Source of the DNA: an uncultured Nitrospira sp.
Lineage (GTDB): Bacteria > Nitrospirota > Nitrospiria > Nitrospirales > UBA8639
Assembly (NCBI GenBank): GCA_902500695.1
Contig: CABVRQ010000108.1
Span: forward strand, 1 to 11,112
DNA: 11,112 bases
Reading direction: 5' to 3'
The notes beneath the pieces were generated by a model that had not been told where the DNA came from, ran no database searches, and saw only the letters and a program-made list of their open reading frames with translations. Within the stretch, counting starts at the first letter, position 1; each line of letters starts with the position of its first letter. The position numbers and the translations under genes are program-made. Shown here in pieces: positions 1-7,887 of the stretch.

Positions 1-1
1 C

Positions 2-985
2 ATGGAGATTTCACAATCTGAATTTCTCCACCTCTACTATTATCTCCGGCTAACCCGGGCCTTGGAGGACCGGGTGACCACCCTCTATCGTCAAGGCCGC
101 ATCGTGGGTGGCGTCTATACCAGCCATGGAATGGAGGCGATTTCAGTGGCCTATGCCTCCGCCCTTCAGCCCGATGATATTATCGCGCCTTTTCATCGGG
201 ATATGGGCGCATTCTTAGTTCGCGGCATGACGCCCGGAGAGGTCCTGGCGCAATATCTGGGCAAACGCACAGGACCCACAAAAGGGAAGGATGGGAATGT
301 GCATATGGGCGATTTGAAACGCGGAATTTTCGCCTTTGTCAGTCACCTGGCCGACAATCTCCCCGTTGCCACCGGAGCAGCCCTGGCATTTAAGATTCGC
401 GGTGAATCCCGCATCGTGGCGACAAATACGGGAGATGGAGGGACCAGTCGAGGCGATTTCCATGAGGCCCTGAATTTTGCTTCAGTTCTCAGGCTCCCGG
501 TGGTCTTCTTCTGCAATAACAACCAATATGCCTACTCCACGCCTCTTCACCATCAGATGGCCATTAAAGATGTCGTTGAGCGCGCAAAAGCTTATGCCAT
601 CCCCGGTGAAATTGTGGACGGCAACGATGTCGCTTCCATCTATTTGACAGCGCAACGGGCCTTTCAACGTGCCAGGAACGGAGAGGGCCCCACCTTTATC
701 GAATGTAAAACCATGCGCATGCATGGGCATTCGGAGCATGACTCCGCCAAATATGTGCCCCGGGAACTCTTGGAAGAGTGGAAGAAAAAAGATCCCATTC
801 TGAAGGCAGAACGCATGCTGAAGGAATTGGGATATGCCGATGAATCCGACTTCCATGACATCCACATGAAGGTTGAAAAGGAAATTGAGACCGCTCTGGA
901 ATTCGCCGAACAGAGCCCGCTCCCCGAAGGTCCGGAAGCTCTTGAAGGCGTCTTTGCGGTCAATCACGTCGAGGTGCTGATATGA
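2..985 (+). CDS. 2-oxoacid dehydrogenase E1 component, alpha subunit
   Basis: This 327-residue protein is the alpha subunit of a thiamine-diphosphate E1, which decarboxylates a 2-oxoacid and passes the acyl group to the lipoyl arm of E2. The ThDP/Mg motif starts at GDG (residues 144-146) and runs through GDFHEALNFA to CNNNQYAYSTP (about 171-181). The N-terminal FHRDMGAFLVRG (about 64-75) and the HGHSEHD loop after residue 230 are also typical of the family. The length is normal for two-subunit E1 enzymes. The first ATG is at base 2, so any upstream signal or earlier start lies outside the window. The gene ends in a 4-bp ATGA overlap with E1 beta, as expected for a stoichiometric heterotetramer. 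The substrate (pyruvate, acetoin or branched-chain oxoacid) cannot be read from the sequence. I favour a branched-chain oxoacid only because of the isobutyryl-CoA-mutase-like genes downstream. Confidence 0.93.
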   Translation: MEISQSEFLHLYYYLRLTRALEDRVTTLYRQGRIVGGVYTSHGMEAISVAYASALQPDDIIAPFHRDMGAFLVRGMTPGEVLAQYLGKRTGPTKGKDGNVHMGDLKRGIFAFVSHLADNLPVATGAALAFKIRGESRIVATNTGDGGTSRGDFHEALNFASVLRLPVVFFCNNNQYAYSTPLHHQMAIKDVVERAKAYAIPGEIVDGNDVASIYLTAQRAFQRARNGEGPTFIECKTMRMHGHSEHDSAKYVPRELLEEWKKKDPILKAERMLKELGYADESDFHDIHMKVEKEIETALEFAEQSPLPEGPEALEGVFAVNHVEVLI

Positions 986-1977
986 CCACCACACCCGCCA
1001 TCGCACATGAAGCGACCTATCTTGAGGCGATTTCGCAAGCTCTTGATGAGGAAATGAGCCAGGATGAACGGGTCTTCCTCATGGGAGAAGATATCGGCCC
1101 CTACGGGGGAGCCTTCCGTGTCACCGAGGGATTTCAGCAGAGATATGGTCAATGGAGAGTCCTCGATACCCCCCTATCGGAATCAGGCATTGTCGGAGCC
1201 GCGATCGGAGCCGCAATGATGGGAATGAGACCGGTTGTCGAAATGCAATTTGCGGATTTCATTTCCTGCGCGTTCGATCAAATTACCGAAATGGCCGCTA
1301 AAAATCATTACCGCTGGGGGGCTGAGGTTCCCCTGGTCATTCGCGCTCCTTACGGGGGAGGGACACATGGAGGTCCGTTTCATTCCATCTGTCCTGAAGC
1401 CTGGTTCTTTCATACCCCGGGACTGAAACTCGTGGCGCCCTCAACCGCCTATGATGCCAAGGGCCTCATGAAAGCGGCCATCCGTGACCATAACCCCGTC
1501 ATTTATTTTGAGCATAAATTTCTCTATCGCCGGATCAAGGACATTCTTCCCACTGAAGACTTTATCGTCCCCATTGGTGAAGCCGATATCAAACGGGCGG
1601 GGCGCGATCTTTCCGTCATCACTTACGGGGCGATGGTCCATGTGGCATTGGAAGCAGCCGATGCGTTAGATCAGGAAGGGATTGATGTGGAAGTGGTGGA
1701 CCTTCGAACCCTGAGCCCCCTTGATAAAGACTCCATCATGACCTCGGTTCGCAAAACAGGGAAAGTGATCATTCTTCATGAAGACACCAAAACGGGAGGA
1801 ATCGGCGGTGAAATTGCGGCGATTCTGGCTGAAGAATGCTTCAACGCTCTTGATGCGCCGATTATGCGAATCGCCGCGCCCGACATTCCTGTCCCGTTTA
1901 GTCCTCCATTGGAGGAATTCTTTCTTCCGAATATGAATGATGTCATCACCGCCGCCCGACAATTGGCGGCGTATTGA
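982..1977 (+). CDS. 2-oxoacid dehydrogenase E1 component, beta subunit
   Basis: This 331-residue transketolase-like beta subunit completes the E1 heterotetramer. Visible family blocks are GEDIGPYGGAFRVTEGF (about 35-51), LDTPLSESGIVGAAIG (about 61-76, with Glu67 at the position of the conserved Glu that activates ThDP), EMQFADF, the GGPFHS loop, PEAWFFHTPGLK, and the C-terminal transketolase domain from about residue 200 with DLRTLSPLD. The start ATG overlaps the E1 alpha stop (ATGA), with GAGGTG at 970-975 as ribosome-binding site, so the two are probably translationally coupled. Length and motifs are complete, with no sign of decay. Beta subunits of pyruvate, acetoin and branched-chain complexes are very similar, so the substrate is left open. 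Confidence 0.94.
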   Translation: MTTTPAIAHEATYLEAISQALDEEMSQDERVFLMGEDIGPYGGAFRVTEGFQQRYGQWRVLDTPLSESGIVGAAIGAAMMGMRPVVEMQFADFISCAFDQITEMAAKNHYRWGAEVPLVIRAPYGGGTHGGPFHSICPEAWFFHTPGLKLVAPSTAYDAKGLMKAAIRDHNPVIYFEHKFLYRRIKDILPTEDFIVPIGEADIKRAGRDLSVITYGAMVHVALEAADALDQEGIDVEVVDLRTLSPLDKDSIMTSVRKTGKVIILHEDTKTGGIGGEIAAILAEECFNALDAPIMRIAAPDIPVPFSPPLEEFFLPNMNDVITAARQLAAY

Positions 1978-1996
1978 ATGAACATGGGAGACATGC

Positions 1997-3181
1997 ATGG
2001 GCACCGACATTGTCATGCCGCAGTTAGGTGAAAGTATTGCTGAAGGCACCATCGTGAAATGGCTGATCCCGCTGGGGGGACAAGTGCAAAAGGATGAATC
2101 CCTCTTAGAGGTGGAAACCGATAAAGTGGCGCTGGATATTCCGTCGCCGGCGACGGGGTCTCTAACGGAAATTCTTATTCAGGAAGGGGAAACGGTGCCG
2201 GTGGGCACCCTTCTCGCGCGACTCGATTATCATTCGGAATCGGGAAATGGTGATCCCGTGACAACAACAGCCCAACCTCAAAAACCTGTTGATCCCGTCC
2301 ACTCGACGGGTACGGGGGCACCTGATCTCCTTTCACCCGCCGTTCGTGATCTAGTCACGAAGTATCAGGTAGATCTCAGCCGCATCACCGGAACCGGCAT
2401 GAATGGGCGGATTACCAAAAAAGACATTCTGGAATTTCTCGACAAGCAAGCCCTCCTCAAAGGAGAGACCGGAGAAACCTCAGCAGTGAAAGCCGCATCA
2501 GCAGCCAATGCTCCTGGAGAAGACCTCATTCCCCTGAGTCCTATGCGGCGAACGATTGCCGAACGCATGGTCACGAGTCGGCAGACCGCAGCCCATGTAG
2601 TGACATTTTTTGAAGCCGACTTCACTTCAGTAGAACAAGCCAGAAAAGACTTGAATCTCACTTACCTACCCTTTGTGATCAAAGCGGTCACGCAGGGAAT
2701 CGCGGCGTTTCCTGTTCTCAATACCTCCTGGTCTGCCAAAGGTCTTGTGGTCAAGCATGCCATGAATATCGGTGTGGCTGTCGCCATAGATGAAGGGTTA
2801 GTGGTCCCGGTCCTGCAGCATGCCGACCAGAAAGACCTCAGGCAATTGGGTCGAGAAATCGCCGATCTGTCTCAACGTGCCCGAAGCAAACAACTCCGGC
2901 CCGAGGAAGTCCAGGGTGGGACCTTTACCATCACCAACCATGGAGGGACGGGCAGCCTCTTCAGCACCCCGATCATCAACCAACCGCAAATCGCGATTCT
3001 CGGAATTGGAGCTGTTCAGCGGCGAGCGGTCGTTATCAACGAGACCCTTGGCGTTCGTCCCATGGCCTATCTGAGTCTTGCCTTTGATCATCGGGCGATC
3101 GATGGAGCCACGGCCGATCAATTTATGCTCAAGGTAAAATCGGTTTTGGAACAACCAGCGTGGGAGGAGGTCACCCCATGA
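1997..3181 (+). CDS. Dihydrolipoamide acyltransferase (E2) of 2-oxoacid dehydrogenase complex
   Basis: This 394-residue E2 core protein transfers the acyl group from lipoamide to CoA. The domain order is clear. One lipoyl domain spans residues 1-77, with the lipoylated lysine Lys43 in VETDKVALDI. A linker rich in Pro, Thr and Gly covers about 80-110. A peripheral-subunit-binding domain lies at about 111-148 (LSPAVRDLV to GRITKKDIL). The catalytic acyltransferase domain runs from about 178 to the end, with the active-site motif DHRAIDG (His365, Asp369) and FSTPIINQPQIAILG before it. The start at 1997 has GGGAG at 1986-1990 and gives the normal N-terminus. The stop overlaps the thiolase start (ATGA, 3178-3181). 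No E3 (lipoamide dehydrogenase) gene follows, so E3 is probably shared with other complexes. The acyl specificity (acetyl or branched) is unresolved. Confidence 0.94.
   Translation: MGTDIVMPQLGESIAEGTIVKWLIPLGGQVQKDESLLEVETDKVALDIPSPATGSLTEILIQEGETVPVGTLLARLDYHSESGNGDPVTTTAQPQKPVDPVHSTGTGAPDLLSPAVRDLVTKYQVDLSRITGTGMNGRITKKDILEFLDKQALLKGETGETSAVKAASAANAPGEDLIPLSPMRRTIAERMVTSRQTAAHVVTFFEADFTSVEQARKDLNLTYLPFVIKAVTQGIAAFPVLNTSWSAKGLVVKHAMNIGVAVAIDEGLVVPVLQHADQKDLRQLGREIADLSQRARSKQLRPEEVQGGTFTITNHGGTGSLFSTPIINQPQIAILGIGAVQRRAVVINETLGVRPMAYLSLAFDHRAIDGATADQFMLKVKSVLEQPAWEEVTP
3163..3170 (+). promoter_or_regulatory. Ribosome-binding site for the acetyl-CoA acetyltransferase gene
   Basis: GGAGGAGG lies seven bases before the ATG at 3178, inside the end of the E2 coding sequence. 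It decides the thiolase start: an in-frame GTG at 3160 would give six extra residues but would sit on the wrong side of this site. Confidence 0.8.
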
Positions 3182-4368
3182 ATGAGGCTCGAAACGCCGT
3201 CATTGTGAGCGCGGTCCGCACTCCCATGGGAAGTTTTCAGGGAGTCTTCAGCCCGATTTCTGCCACAAAACTCGGAAGCCTGGCCATTGCGGAAAGCCTG
3301 CTCCGCGTTCACCTGTCAGGAGCATTGGTGGATGAGGTTTATATGGGATGTGTGCTGGCTGCCGGCCTCGGACAGGCACCCGCTCGCCAGGCCGCTCTTG
3401 GAGCCGGCCTGCCAGATTCGGTGGGCGCCACCACCATAAACAAGGTATGCGGATCCAGCCTTATGGCCATCATCATGGCGACCCAAGCCATCAAATTGAG
3501 CGAAGCCCGCATTCTGGTTGCCGGGGGCATGGAAAGCATGACCGGCGCGCCCTATCTCCTAACGAGGGCCAGGCAGGGCTACCGGTTGGGCCATGGGGAA
3601 CTGATCGATAGTCTGATCAAGGATGGCCTTTGGGATGTCTATAACGATTTCCATATGGGTCAGGGTGGGGAACTTTGCGCATCTAAATATCAACTCAGCA
3701 GGCAAGCCCTGGATGACTTCACCATCGAAAGCTATCGCCGGGCCCGAATGGCCATTGCCACAGGCGCGTTCAAACAGCAAATCGTTCCCGTCGAAGTGCC
3801 TCGAAAAAAAGGCGACCCCCTTCTCGTCACTGACGATGAGGAACCGAATCGCGTGGACCTTGAAAAACTCGCCGGCTTGAAACCCGTGTTTAAAGAAGAT
3901 GGCGTGTTGACGGTCGGAAATTCTCCATCGTGCAATGACGGGGCAGCAGCCCTGGTCCTCATGGAAGAGCAGGAGGCAACACGTCATGGCCTCAGGCCCC
4001 TTGCAAGAATCGTCGGATATGCCGGCGCCGCGTTAGCGCCGGAATGGTTCACCATCGCTCCGGTTCACGCTATCCAAAAAGTTTTAAAGCAGACAGACCT
4101 GTTGATCGATCAGATCGACCTGTTTGAAATTAATGAAGCCTTTAGCTCAGTGTCGCTCGCAATTAATCGGGAACTCGGCCTGGACCCGGCAAAAGTGAAT
4201 GTGAACGGAGGCGCCGTGGCGCTGGGACACCCTATCGGAGCCACCGGCGCACGGATCATCACCACATTGCTGTATGCGTTGGAGGCCAAGGGAGGCCGAT
4301 TGGGCCTGGCCAGTTTGTGCATCGGTGGAGGGGAAGCCCTGGCTATGGTGATCGAACGCATGCCCTAG
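3178..4368 (+). CDS. Acetyl-CoA C-acetyltransferase (canonical thiolase)
   Basis: This 396-residue thiolase has all the expected catalytic features. The nucleophile is Cys91 in NKVCGSS, followed by the NEAF motif (319-322), the catalytic His351 in GHPIGATGAR, and the acid/base Cys381 in CIGGGEA. Length and motif spacing match biosynthetic/degradative acetoacetyl-CoA thiolases, which interconvert acetoacetyl-CoA plus CoA with two acetyl-CoA in the cytoplasm. The start at 3178 is chosen for the strong ribosome-binding site and the ATGA overlap with E2. It is followed after 54 bp by a 3-hydroxyacyl-CoA dehydrogenase, the enzyme that would make its substrate. A 3-oxoadipyl-CoA or longer-chain thiolase cannot be excluded from motifs alone, but the pairing with the dehydrogenase favours acetoacetyl-CoA cleavage. 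Confidence 0.92.
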   Translation: MNEARNAVIVSAVRTPMGSFQGVFSPISATKLGSLAIAESLLRVHLSGALVDEVYMGCVLAAGLGQAPARQAALGAGLPDSVGATTINKVCGSSLMAIIMATQAIKLSEARILVAGGMESMTGAPYLLTRARQGYRLGHGELIDSLIKDGLWDVYNDFHMGQGGELCASKYQLSRQALDDFTIESYRRARMAIATGAFKQQIVPVEVPRKKGDPLLVTDDEEPNRVDLEKLAGLKPVFKEDGVLTVGNSPSCNDGAAALVLMEEQEATRHGLRPLARIVGYAGAALAPEWFTIAPVHAIQKVLKQTDLLIDQIDLFEINEAFSSVSLAINRELGLDPAKVNVNGGAVALGHPIGATGARIITTLLYALEAKGGRLGLASLCIGGGEALAMVIERMP

Positions 4369-4408
4369 CTCATTGTTTGCTGCCTCGATCAGGTTTCTGT
4401 TTTCCCTT

Positions 4409-4414
4409 GAGGAG
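4409..4414 (+). promoter_or_regulatory. Ribosome-binding site for 3-hydroxyacyl-CoA dehydrogenase
   Basis: GAGGAG sits eight bases before the ATG at 4423. It lies in the 54-bp gap after the thiolase gene (4369-4422), where I see no terminator hairpin or convincing promoter. Confidence 0.75.
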
Positions 4415-4422
4415 ATGCGCAC

Positions 4423-5289
4423 ATGCCAAGACAGGCCATACAAACCATTGGTGTCGTAGGAGCCGGCCAAATGGGTGCAGGCATTGCCTTCGTGTCCGCC
4501 CTCGCAGACTGTGACGTGCTTCTTTACGATACCCATGCCGGATCGCTTGAAGCTGCCCTTGATCGCATACACAAGGGATACGACAAACAAATCCAGGAAG
4601 GACTCATTCCGGATTCTGAGGGCGAGACCCCCTTGAAACGGATCCGGACAACCCAATCCCTCGGCGACATGGTGGATCGTCACCTCATCCTAGAAGCCGC
4701 CCCGGAAATCCTGGAGATTAAATGCGACCTTTTCCGGCAACTAGGAACAATCTGCAAGCCGGAAACAATCTTCGCTAGCAATACGTCCTCGATTTCCATC
4801 ACAAAATTAGGGGCCATGTCGGGGCGTGATGCTCAGGTAGCCGGTATGCATTTTATGAACCCGGTCCCGGTCATGAAGTTGGTAGAACTCATTCGAGGCT
4901 TGCGAACCAACAATGAGACCATCGCTCTCCTCGCCGGGCTTGCCGAACGCATGGGGAAAATTGTCGTGGAATCCAAGGATTCTCCAGGATTTATTGTCAA
5001 TCGCCTGCTCATGCCGATGGTCAATGAAGCCATTTTTGCGTTAGCCGAGGGCATTGCCACTGCCGATATGATCGACAAGGCCATGACCTATGGCACCAAC
5101 CATCCCGTCGGCCCACTGGCATTGGCCGACCGGATCGGTCTGGATACCGTACTCAACATTTGCGAAATTTTGTATCAGGAGTTAGGCGATCAAAAGTTTC
5201 GCCCTTGTCCGCTCCTTCGAAAATACGTTGAAGCCGGGTGGTTAGGACGGAAGTCAGGAAGAGGATTCTACAGCTACCACAACTCGTAA
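4423..5289 (+). CDS. hbd: 3-hydroxybutyryl-CoA dehydrogenase
   Basis: This 288-residue NAD(P)-dependent short-chain 3-hydroxyacyl-CoA dehydrogenase oxidises 3-hydroxybutyryl-CoA to acetoacetyl-CoA, or the reverse. The N-terminal Rossmann fold shows GAGQMG (residues 13-18). Conserved catalytic-domain motifs follow: EAAPE (91-95), ASNTSS (118-123), the catalytic His143 in MHFMNPVPVM, and SPGFIVNRLLMP with Asn193. The C-terminal helical domain ends in GRKSGRGFYSY. Length is that of the stand-alone Hbd/PaaH family, not the long FadB multifunctional protein, so no hydratase domain is present. It lies between the thiolase and the mutase large subunit, which fits conversion of a four-carbon acyl-CoA to acetyl-CoA. 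Whether NAD or NADP is used is not determined here. Confidence 0.92.
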   Translation: MPRQAIQTIGVVGAGQMGAGIAFVSALADCDVLLYDTHAGSLEAALDRIHKGYDKQIQEGLIPDSEGETPLKRIRTTQSLGDMVDRHLILEAAPEILEIKCDLFRQLGTICKPETIFASNTSSISITKLGAMSGRDAQVAGMHFMNPVPVMKLVELIRGLRTNNETIALLAGLAERMGKIVVESKDSPGFIVNRLLMPMVNEAIFALAEGIATADMIDKAMTYGTNHPVGPLALADRIGLDTVLNICEILYQELGDQKFRPCPLLRKYVEAGWLGRKSGRGFYSYHNS

Positions 5290-5294
5290 CCGTG

Positions 5295-5300
5295 TAAGGA
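5295..5300 (+). promoter_or_regulatory. Ribosome-binding site for mutase large subunit
   Basis: TAAGGA ends nine bases before the ATG at 5310 in the 20-bp gap after hbd. It supports the 5310 start over the later in-frame ATG at 5355. Confidence 0.65.
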
Positions 5301-5309
5301 TACGGCGAT

Positions 5310-6977
5310 ATGAAGATTTCTAAAGGTTCACCTGTTATTCATGACGAAGGAACGATGGAGGGAGGCTCGGTCATACGCCGCGAACAGGAAGAAAAAAACC
5401 AGTTCCGCTCATTGTCCGGAATTCCCATTGCTGATCATTACACACCCGATGATCTCGAGGATTGGGAACCTGAGCGTGATCTTGGAAATCCCGGTGACTT
5501 TCCTTACACACGTGGAATCTACCCAACCATGTATCGCAGTCGATTGTGGACAATGCGGCAATTTGCAGGATTCGGGACGGCTCAGGACACCAACGCCCGC
5601 TTCAAATACCTTCTCGATCAGGGCCAAACCGGTCTCAGCGTGGCGTTTGATATGCCCACCCTCATGGGTCTGGATGCCGATGACCCGCAAGCTCGTGGGG
5701 AGGTTGGCTATTGTGGGGTAGCCATCTCGTCACTTGAAGACATGGAACAACTGTTCGAGGGAATTCCTCTGGACCGGGTATCGGTCTCCATGACGATCAA
5801 TGGCCCGGCCGCCGTCATCTTCGCGATGTATCTGGCGGTGGCAGAGCGGCGGGGTATTCCATTGAATCAACTCAATGGGACTCTCCAGAATGACATACTG
5901 AAAGAATATATCGCACAAAAAGAATGGTTGTTTCCGCCTGCGCCGCATATGCGGCTGATCACCGACACCATCGCCTTCTGCTGTGAACATGTACCGAAAT
6001 GGCACCCCATCAGCATCAGCGGGTATCACATTCGGGAGGCAGGATCCACCGCCGTGCAGGAACTGGCTTTTACCCTGTATGACGGGCTGACCTATGTCGA
6101 TGCCGCAGTAAAAGCCGGCTTGCCCGTCGACACCTTTGCCCCTCAACTATCCTTTTTCTTTAATTCGCACAATGATTTTTTCGAGGAGATCGCCAAGTTC
6201 CGCGCCGCTCGTCGAATATGGGCACAGGAAATGATGGCAAGATACCAACCAGAAAATCCACGGTCCCTCCAGCTCCGCTGCCATGCCCAGACAGCAGGGT
6301 GCTCTCTCATGGCGCAACAACCCATGAACAATGTGGTGCGCACCACCCTTCAGGCACTTGCAGCCGTGCTCGGGGGAACCCAATCGCTCCATACCAATTC
6401 GATGGACGAGACGTTATCGCTCCCCACCCAGGAGGCCGTGACGCTGGCACTGCGCACCCAACAGATCATTGCCCATGAAAGCGGAGTCACCAACACCGTC
6501 GATCCACTTGCCGGTTCCTACTTTATTGAACAGCTCACCAACCGTATGGAAGAAGGGGCCAGAGAATATTTTCAAAAACTGGATGCCATGGGTGGGATGC
6601 TCAACGCCATTGAACGTGGGTTCCCCCAACGAGAAATTCTTGAGGCGTCCCAGCGGTACCAAGCTGAAATTGACCGGAAAGAACGCATCATCGTCGGCGT
6701 CAATGAGTACAATGAGCCGGATCAGCGTACGATCCCCACTCTGCGGATCGGACAGGAAGTCGAACACGGGCAAACAGAACGATTGCGTTCATTTCGCACC
6801 CGTCGGGATCCACGCAAAGTTAAAGAGGCCCTTCAGGCCATTCAGCGTTTCGCACGGTCCGACCACAATCTTCTGCCGCACCTGATGCAGGCGGTCAAAG
6901 CCCATGCCACATTGGGAGAGATGTGTGGAGTTTTAAAGGGAGTCTATGGAAGATATCGAGAACCGGTGGTGTTATGA
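5310..6977 (+). CDS. icmA: Acyl-CoA mutase large subunit, isobutyryl-CoA mutase type (methylmalonyl-CoA mutase family)
   Basis: This 555-residue TIM-barrel subunit belongs to an adenosylcobalamin-dependent acyl-CoA mutase. The family blocks are complete: RGIYPTMYRSRLWTMRQF (68-85), LSVAFDMPT (109-117), TLQNDILKEYIAQ (191-203), SISGYHIREAGST (235-247, His240 matching His244 of the Propionibacterium mutase), and SLHTNSMDE. The C-terminal B12-binding domain is absent, as in two-subunit mutases, and is supplied by the separate gene at 7884. Tyr89 and Arg207 of methylmalonyl-CoA mutase correspond to Phe85 and Gln203 with a constant four-residue offset that His240 also confirms. Phe/Gln is the pattern known for isobutyryl-CoA mutase; 2-hydroxyisobutyryl-CoA mutase has Ile/Gln. 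I therefore infer isobutyryl-CoA/n-butyryl-CoA interconversion. A closely related acyl-CoA such as pivalyl- or isovaleryl-CoA remains possible. Confidence 0.9.
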   Translation: MKISKGSPVIHDEGTMEGGSVIRREQEEKNQFRSLSGIPIADHYTPDDLEDWEPERDLGNPGDFPYTRGIYPTMYRSRLWTMRQFAGFGTAQDTNARFKYLLDQGQTGLSVAFDMPTLMGLDADDPQARGEVGYCGVAISSLEDMEQLFEGIPLDRVSVSMTINGPAAVIFAMYLAVAERRGIPLNQLNGTLQNDILKEYIAQKEWLFPPAPHMRLITDTIAFCCEHVPKWHPISISGYHIREAGSTAVQELAFTLYDGLTYVDAAVKAGLPVDTFAPQLSFFFNSHNDFFEEIAKFRAARRIWAQEMMARYQPENPRSLQLRCHAQTAGCSLMAQQPMNNVVRTTLQALAAVLGGTQSLHTNSMDETLSLPTQEAVTLALRTQQIIAHESGVTNTVDPLAGSYFIEQLTNRMEEGAREYFQKLDAMGGMLNAIERGFPQREILEASQRYQAEIDRKERIIVGVNEYNEPDQRTIPTLRIGQEVEHGQTERLRSFRTRRDPRKVKEALQAIQRFARSDHNLLPHLMQAVKAHATLGEMCGVLKGVYGRYREPVVL

Positions 6978-7032
6978 AATTCCGGAGATCCATTCTGACG
7001 CCACATTTGGGAGATCCAAGGAAACACGTACC

Positions 7033-7887
7033 ATGAAACTTGGACAATTTAACATGTTTCCGGTCACAGACGGACGGTTCCGGCTTGACGGCGGAGCGAT
7101 GTTCGGGGTGGTCCCCCGGGTACTCTGGGAGAAATGTTGTCCCGCCGACGATCAACACCGCATCCCGTTAAGTTTGACCTGTCTGCTGATCCAGGCACAT
7201 GGACAGAACATTCTTATTGATACCGGCCTTGGTTCCAAACAGGACGAAAAATTTCATCGGATGTTTGCCGTGGAACAATCCCCGTCCCTTGATGATTCAT
7301 TAGGGCACTACAGCCTTTTTCCAAACGATATCCATCTGGTGATCAATACCCATTTGCACTTCGATCATGCGGGAGGCAACACGCGGAATGATGAAAATGG
7401 ACGGACGATCCCGACGTTTCCAAAAGCCCAATATCTGGTGCAACGCGGAGAATTTGAGGATGCGATCAAGGCCAACGAACGGACCAAGGCCAGTTATCGT
7501 CCGGAAAACTTTCTTCCTCTTCTGGAACATCACCAGTGGGAATTTGTCACGGGCACGACTGAGTGGCTTCCCGGTATTTCAATGGTCCTCACCCCCGGAC
7601 ATACCAAATACCACCAAAGCGTCAAGATTGAATCTGAAGGACACACGGCCTTCTTTTTAGGAGATTGTATTCCAACGGTCTCTCACCTCCCCCTCCCCTA
7701 TATCATGGGCTATGACCTGTTTCCGCTACAGACATTGGAAACCAAGAGATGGCTCCTGGACCAGGCCTACGAAGAAGGATGGCTCCTGATTTTCGAACAC
7801 GATCCCCGAATTGAAATGGGGTACGTCCACAAGGACCCGGAAGGAAGATATTTCTTGAAACCGGCAAGTGAAGTGAGGCCGGCATGA
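7033..7887 (+). CDS. Metallo-beta-lactamase-fold hydrolase (lactonase/thioesterase-like)
   Basis: This 284-residue metallohydrolase has the full dinuclear zinc set: THLHFDHAGG (His107, His109, Asp111, His112), His190 in TPGHT, Asp211 in FLGDC and His256 in FEHDP. Motif order and spacing resemble AHL-lactonase/YtnP-like members. The N-terminal region (DGRFRLDGGAMFGVVPRVLW, about residues 13-32) looks like a substrate-facing segment of that group. The frame is open back to an ATG at 6946 inside the mutase gene. I chose 7033 because AAGGA at 7018-7022 precedes it, the protein then begins at the fold, and a long overlap is avoided. No signal peptide is seen, so it should be cytoplasmic. It sits between the two mutase subunit genes and shares an ATGA overlap with the small-subunit gene. 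The substrate is unknown; a lactone or acyl-CoA thioester linked to the pathway is only a guess. Confidence 0.85.
   Translation: MKLGQFNMFPVTDGRFRLDGGAMFGVVPRVLWEKCCPADDQHRIPLSLTCLLIQAHGQNILIDTGLGSKQDEKFHRMFAVEQSPSLDDSLGHYSLFPNDIHLVINTHLHFDHAGGNTRNDENGRTIPTFPKAQYLVQRGEFEDAIKANERTKASYRPENFLPLLEHHQWEFVTGTTEWLPGISMVLTPGHTKYHQSVKIESEGHTAFFLGDCIPTVSHLPLPYIMGYDLFPLQTLETKRWLLDQAYEEGWLLIFEHDPRIEMGYVHKDPEGRYFLKPASEVRPA

Noticed and set aside
482..1006. Minus-strand open frame of 174 codons opposite E1 alpha
   Set aside because: It is fully covered by a conserved gene on the other strand, and no family resemblance or ribosome-binding site was found.
3160..3177. GTG start at 3160 for the thiolase
   Set aside because: It would add six residues (starting MGGGHP) made from the ribosome-binding site itself; the ATG at 3178 has ideal spacing.
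4022..4042. Perfect 7-bp inverted repeat CCGGCGC/GCGCCGG with 7-base loop
   Set aside because: It is inside the thiolase coding sequence with no T-tract, explained by Ala/Gly-rich codons; unlikely to be a terminator.
4369..4422. Gap between thiolase and hbd considered for a promoter or terminator
   Set aside because: No stem-loop with T-run and no convincing -35/-10 pair was seen; it contains only the ribosome-binding site.
4147..4683. Minus-strand open frame of 178 codons across the thiolase/hbd junction
   Set aside because: It lies opposite two well-supported genes, shows no recognisable motif, and its composition is what reverse-strand reading of high-GC coding DNA gives.
6946..7032. Earlier ATG for the metallo-hydrolase, inside the mutase gene
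   Set aside because: The extra 29 residues do not resemble the fold, and the start at 7033 has a ribosome-binding site and begins at the usual N-terminus.
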